Assembly (NCBI RefSeq): GCF_900604955.1 | Contig: NZ_UWPE01000001.1 | Span: forward strand, 558,001 to 622,000 | Origin: Neoactinobaculum massilliense | Lineage (GTDB): Bacteria > Actinomycetota > Actinomycetes > Actinomycetales > Actinomycetaceae | Direction of reading: 5' to 3' | DNA length: 64,000 nt | In this document: piece after piece, positions 61,911 to 64,000 of the stretch | How the letters are laid out: every line of letters starts with the position of its first letter | How positions within the stretch are numbered: position 1 is the first letter of the stretch | Program-made: the position numbers and the translations under genes | The notes under the pieces: generated by a model | Database searches by the model: none | Seen by the model: only the letters and a program-made list of their open reading frames with translations | Told to the model about the DNA's origin: nothing

Positions 61911-63371
61911 CTATTTCCGCGGGCGGCGCTGGCGGGGACGCACCGATATTTCGATGGGTGTTCCCCTAAATCCAAACCGCTCTCGAAGTTGATTTTCGAG
62001 AAAACGCCTGTAGGTTTCCTCGAGAAATCCCGTGGTGAACAAAACAAATCGTGGGGGCCGGTGAGAAACCTGCGTGCCGAAAAGAATACGGGGTTGTTTT
62101 CCGCCGCGCACCGGGTGCGGGTGCGCCGCCGTTACTTCGGACAGGAACGCGTTAAGTTTGCCCGTCGTGATGCGCATGTCCCAGGATGCAAGAGCCGTAT
62201 TAATGGCGCCCGACAGCCTATTCGTGTGCCAGCCCGTACGTGCCGAAAGGTTGATCCTCTCTGCCCATTGCATCTGGACCAGTTCGGTTTCGAGCTCGCG
62301 CCCCAATTCAAGGCGGCGCTCCTCCCCTACTTCATCCCACTTGTTGCACACAATCACCAGTGCGCGTCCGGCGTCGATCACCTGCTGGATGACGCGAATA
62401 TCCTGCTCCGTCAGAGGCTGGGACGCGTCTACCAGCGCGAGGCCCAATTCCGCATTTTCCAGCGCCTTCGCGGTACGCAGCGACGCATAGTAGTCGGCAC
62501 CCGACGTGCGGTGAAGCCGGCGCCGAATACCCGCCGTATCCACCAGAGTGAAGGGCTGGCCGTCAATGAGCACGGTTTCGTCCACCGGGTCGCGGGTGGT
62601 ACCGGCCACGTTGCTGACGACGGCGCGCGTGGTGCCCGCGAGCTGGTTGAGGAGTGAAGACTTACCCACGTTGGGCCGTCCCACAATGGCGATACGGCGC
62701 GGCCCCTTGATCTCCGGTGCGTGGGCTACGCGAGAGACAGCGGGAAGGGTGCCGACCACGGCGTCGAGAAGGTCGCCCGTACCGCGCCCATGCATGGCCG
62801 AGACCGGGTGGGGCTCACCCATACCCAGGCTCCACAGTGCCGCCGCATCCGGCTCCTGCGTTGGTGAGTCCACCTTGTTCGCAGCCAGAATCACCGGTTT
62901 GCCGGCGCGGCGCAGCAGCTTGACGATACTCAGATCCGTGTCCGTGGCACCCACGGTGGCGTCCACCACGAGAAGGACGGCGTCCGCCCCCGAGATTGCA
63001 ATTTCCGCCTGCCGGGCTACCTCCTCATCAAGGCCGTCCACGTCAATTTCCCAACCGCCCGTGTCTACAACGGTGAAGCGGCGTCCGCCCCATTCGGCCG
63101 GGTAGGACACGCGGTCACGTGTGACGCCGGGCGTGTCCTGTACCACGGCCACACGCTGCCCCACGATTCGGTTGACCAGGGAGGATTTCCCTACATTTGG
63201 CCGTCCAACAATGGCGAGTATGGGCAGCGTCCCCTCGCCATCTGCTGCATGTTCGTCCTCCGAGGTTTCACCGGCCAAGTCGGCCAGATCCTCCTCGGTG
63301 AGTTCGTATCGCTCCAAATCGGAGCGGAGTACGGAGGCGCGCTCCTCCTCTGTCGGCTCGGTTTCGCTCAT
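61911..63371 (-). CDS. der: Ribosome biogenesis GTPase Der (EngA)
   Basis: 486-residue double-GTPase needed for 50S assembly. An acidic N-terminal extension ([20 protein letters not shown] ... DEHAADGEG) precedes G domain 1 ([29 protein letters not shown]) and G domain 2 ([29 protein letters not shown]). The KH-like C-terminal domain ends in a basic tail (RPRQRRPRK). ATG overlaps the cmk end by four bases. Confidence 0.96.
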   Translation of the reverse strand: MSETEPTEEERASVLRSDLERYELTEEDLADLAGETSEDEHAADGEGTLPILAIVGRPNVGKSSLVNRIVGQRVAVVQDTPGVTRDRVSYPAEWGGRRFTVVDTGGWEIDVDGLDEEVARQAEIAISGADAVLLVVDATVGATDTDLSIVKLLRRAGKPVILAANKVDSPTQEPDAAALWSLGMGEPHPVSAMHGRGTGDLLDAVVGTLPAVSRVAHAPEIKGPRRIAIVGRPNVGKSSLLNQLAGTTRAVVSNVAGTTRDPVDETVLIDGQPFTLVDTAGIRRRLHRTSGADYYASLRTAKALENAELGLALVDASQPLTEQDIRVIQQVIDAGRALVIVCNKWDEVGEERRLELGRELETELVQMQWAERINLSARTGWHTNRLSGAINTALASWDMRITTGKLNAFLSEVTAAHPHPVRGGKQPRILFGTQVSHRPPRFVLFTTGFLEETYRRFLENQLRERFGFRGTPIEISVRPRQRRPRK

Positions 63372-64000
63372 CGCATTTCCTCCGGTACCAGGTCAATAAT
63401 CGCGTCCCGCGTCTGCTCAATGGAGAGGCGCGAAGAATCAATTGTCACTACACCATCCGCAGCCGTGGTGAAATTCGTAACCGTCGCGTCCTTCGCGTCC
63501 CGCTCGGTCACTTCCGCGCGGGTTGCGGCGAGCGCCGCGGAGTCCTTGGTCCCCTGATTTTCTAGGGCACGCCGCTCCAGGCGCGTTTTTTCCGACGCCG
63601 TTAGCAGCACACGCACATCCGCATCCGGTGCCACCACCGTGGTGATATCCCGCCCTTCGGCAATGATGCGGCCGGCCGAGCGAATAATCGCCTGCTGTCG
63701 GGCTACCAGGATGGCGCGCACGTCCAGGTTGACAGCTACCTTCGAGACCACACGGGAGAGCTCCGAGGTGCGAATGGCCGCCGTAATATCCGTGCCGGCT
63801 ACCGTGATGTTCTGTGCGTCCGGATCAAGCGGCATGCGGAGGTTCATCTTGGCAACGGCCGCGGTGACCGCCTCGTGATCGTCGAGATCAATGCCGCAGT
63901 GGTGAGCCCACCACGCGGCAGCCCGATACATGGCCCCGGTATCGAGGTAGCCGAGGCCAAGTTTGCGTGCCACGGCCTTGGATACAGTGGACTTACCTGA
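63368..64000 (-). CDS. cmk: Cytidylate kinase, C-terminal part, runs off the right edge
   Basis: Phosphorylates CMP/dCMP. The window holds all but the first few residues: the frame enters inside the P-loop ([14 protein letters not shown]), then [14 protein letters not shown], and the CMP-site and LID regions ([26 protein letters not shown]). The pair cmk-der is conserved in actinobacteria. The start codon lies beyond the window. Confidence 0.93.
   Translation of the reverse strand, partial: SGKSTVSKAVARKLGLGYLDTGAMYRAAAWWAHHCGIDLDDHEAVTAAVAKMNLRMPLDPDAQNITVAGTDITAAIRTSELSRVVSKVAVNLDVRAILVARQQAIIRSAGRIIAEGRDITTVVAPDADVRVLLTASEKTRLERRALENQGTKDSAALAATRAEVTERDAKDATVTNFTTAADGVVTIDSSRLSIEQTRDAIIDLVPEEMR

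Overview
The window is a dense, GC-rich chromosome segment from an actinobacterium. The evidence is RbpA, the PafB/PafC pair, a GarA-type FHA protein beside an FtsR-like MerR regulator, HelY, Lnt next to a Ppm1-type mannosyltransferase, and a PriA without helicase motifs. Very short gene spacing and several missing neighbours in otherwise conserved actinobacterial gene strings suggest a small-genome, host-associated member, perhaps of the Actinomycetaceae. That placement is inference from gene content only.

Layout. 1-3.2 kb: start of uxaC (uronate isomerase, running off the left edge), a GPH-type sugar transporter and a PfkB kinase. 3.3-12.4 kb: pheST, a DEAD-box helicase, an MFS exporter and aspS. 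12.5-15.7 kb: a YetF-like membrane protein and an MMPL/RND transporter. 15.8-24.1 kb: rarA, rpsD, alaS-ruvX-mltG, an A24 prepilin peptidase with a suspect N-terminus, efp-nusB. 24.1-32.3 kb: an Hsp15-like S4 protein, gmk, rpoZ, metK, priA, fmt, rsmB, rpe. 32.3-34.2 kb: an FMN riboswitch controlling a two-gene riboflavin uptake system (RibXY type). 34.3-43.6 kb: DUF3866, pafBC-helY-lnt-ppm1, rbpA, a cupin. 43.9-47.8 kb: an NCS2 purine/urate-type permease fused to an OHCU-decarboxylase-like domain, then two MerR regulators and garA. 47.9-48.6 kb: tRNA-Pro(GGG) and a gene-free stretch packed with paired short direct repeats. 48.6-53.5 kb: a peptide-type ABC importer. 53.6-57.2 kb: ppc and a TetR regulator. 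57.3-61.8 kb: the operon uxuB-uxuA-kdgA-kdgK, with kdgK interrupted by an in-frame TGA. 61.9-64 kb: der and cmk (running off the right edge).

How it fits together. Hexuronate use is split between the two ends: UxaC and the GPH transporter on the left, UxuB, UxuA, KdgK and KdgA on the right. Both promoters share a GTAGAAT-N3-CACG block. The conserved strings mltG-[A24]-efp-nusB, rpoZ-metK and pafC-helY lack the shikimate, coaBC and tatAC genes found there in relatives such as Mycobacterium, and a riboflavin importer sits where ribD follows rpe in mycobacteria. Together this suggests an organism that imports vitamins and aromatic precursors. At least eleven genes appear leaderless, with a TANNNT box 6-7 bases before the start codon, often exactly TAGGCT-N6-ATG.
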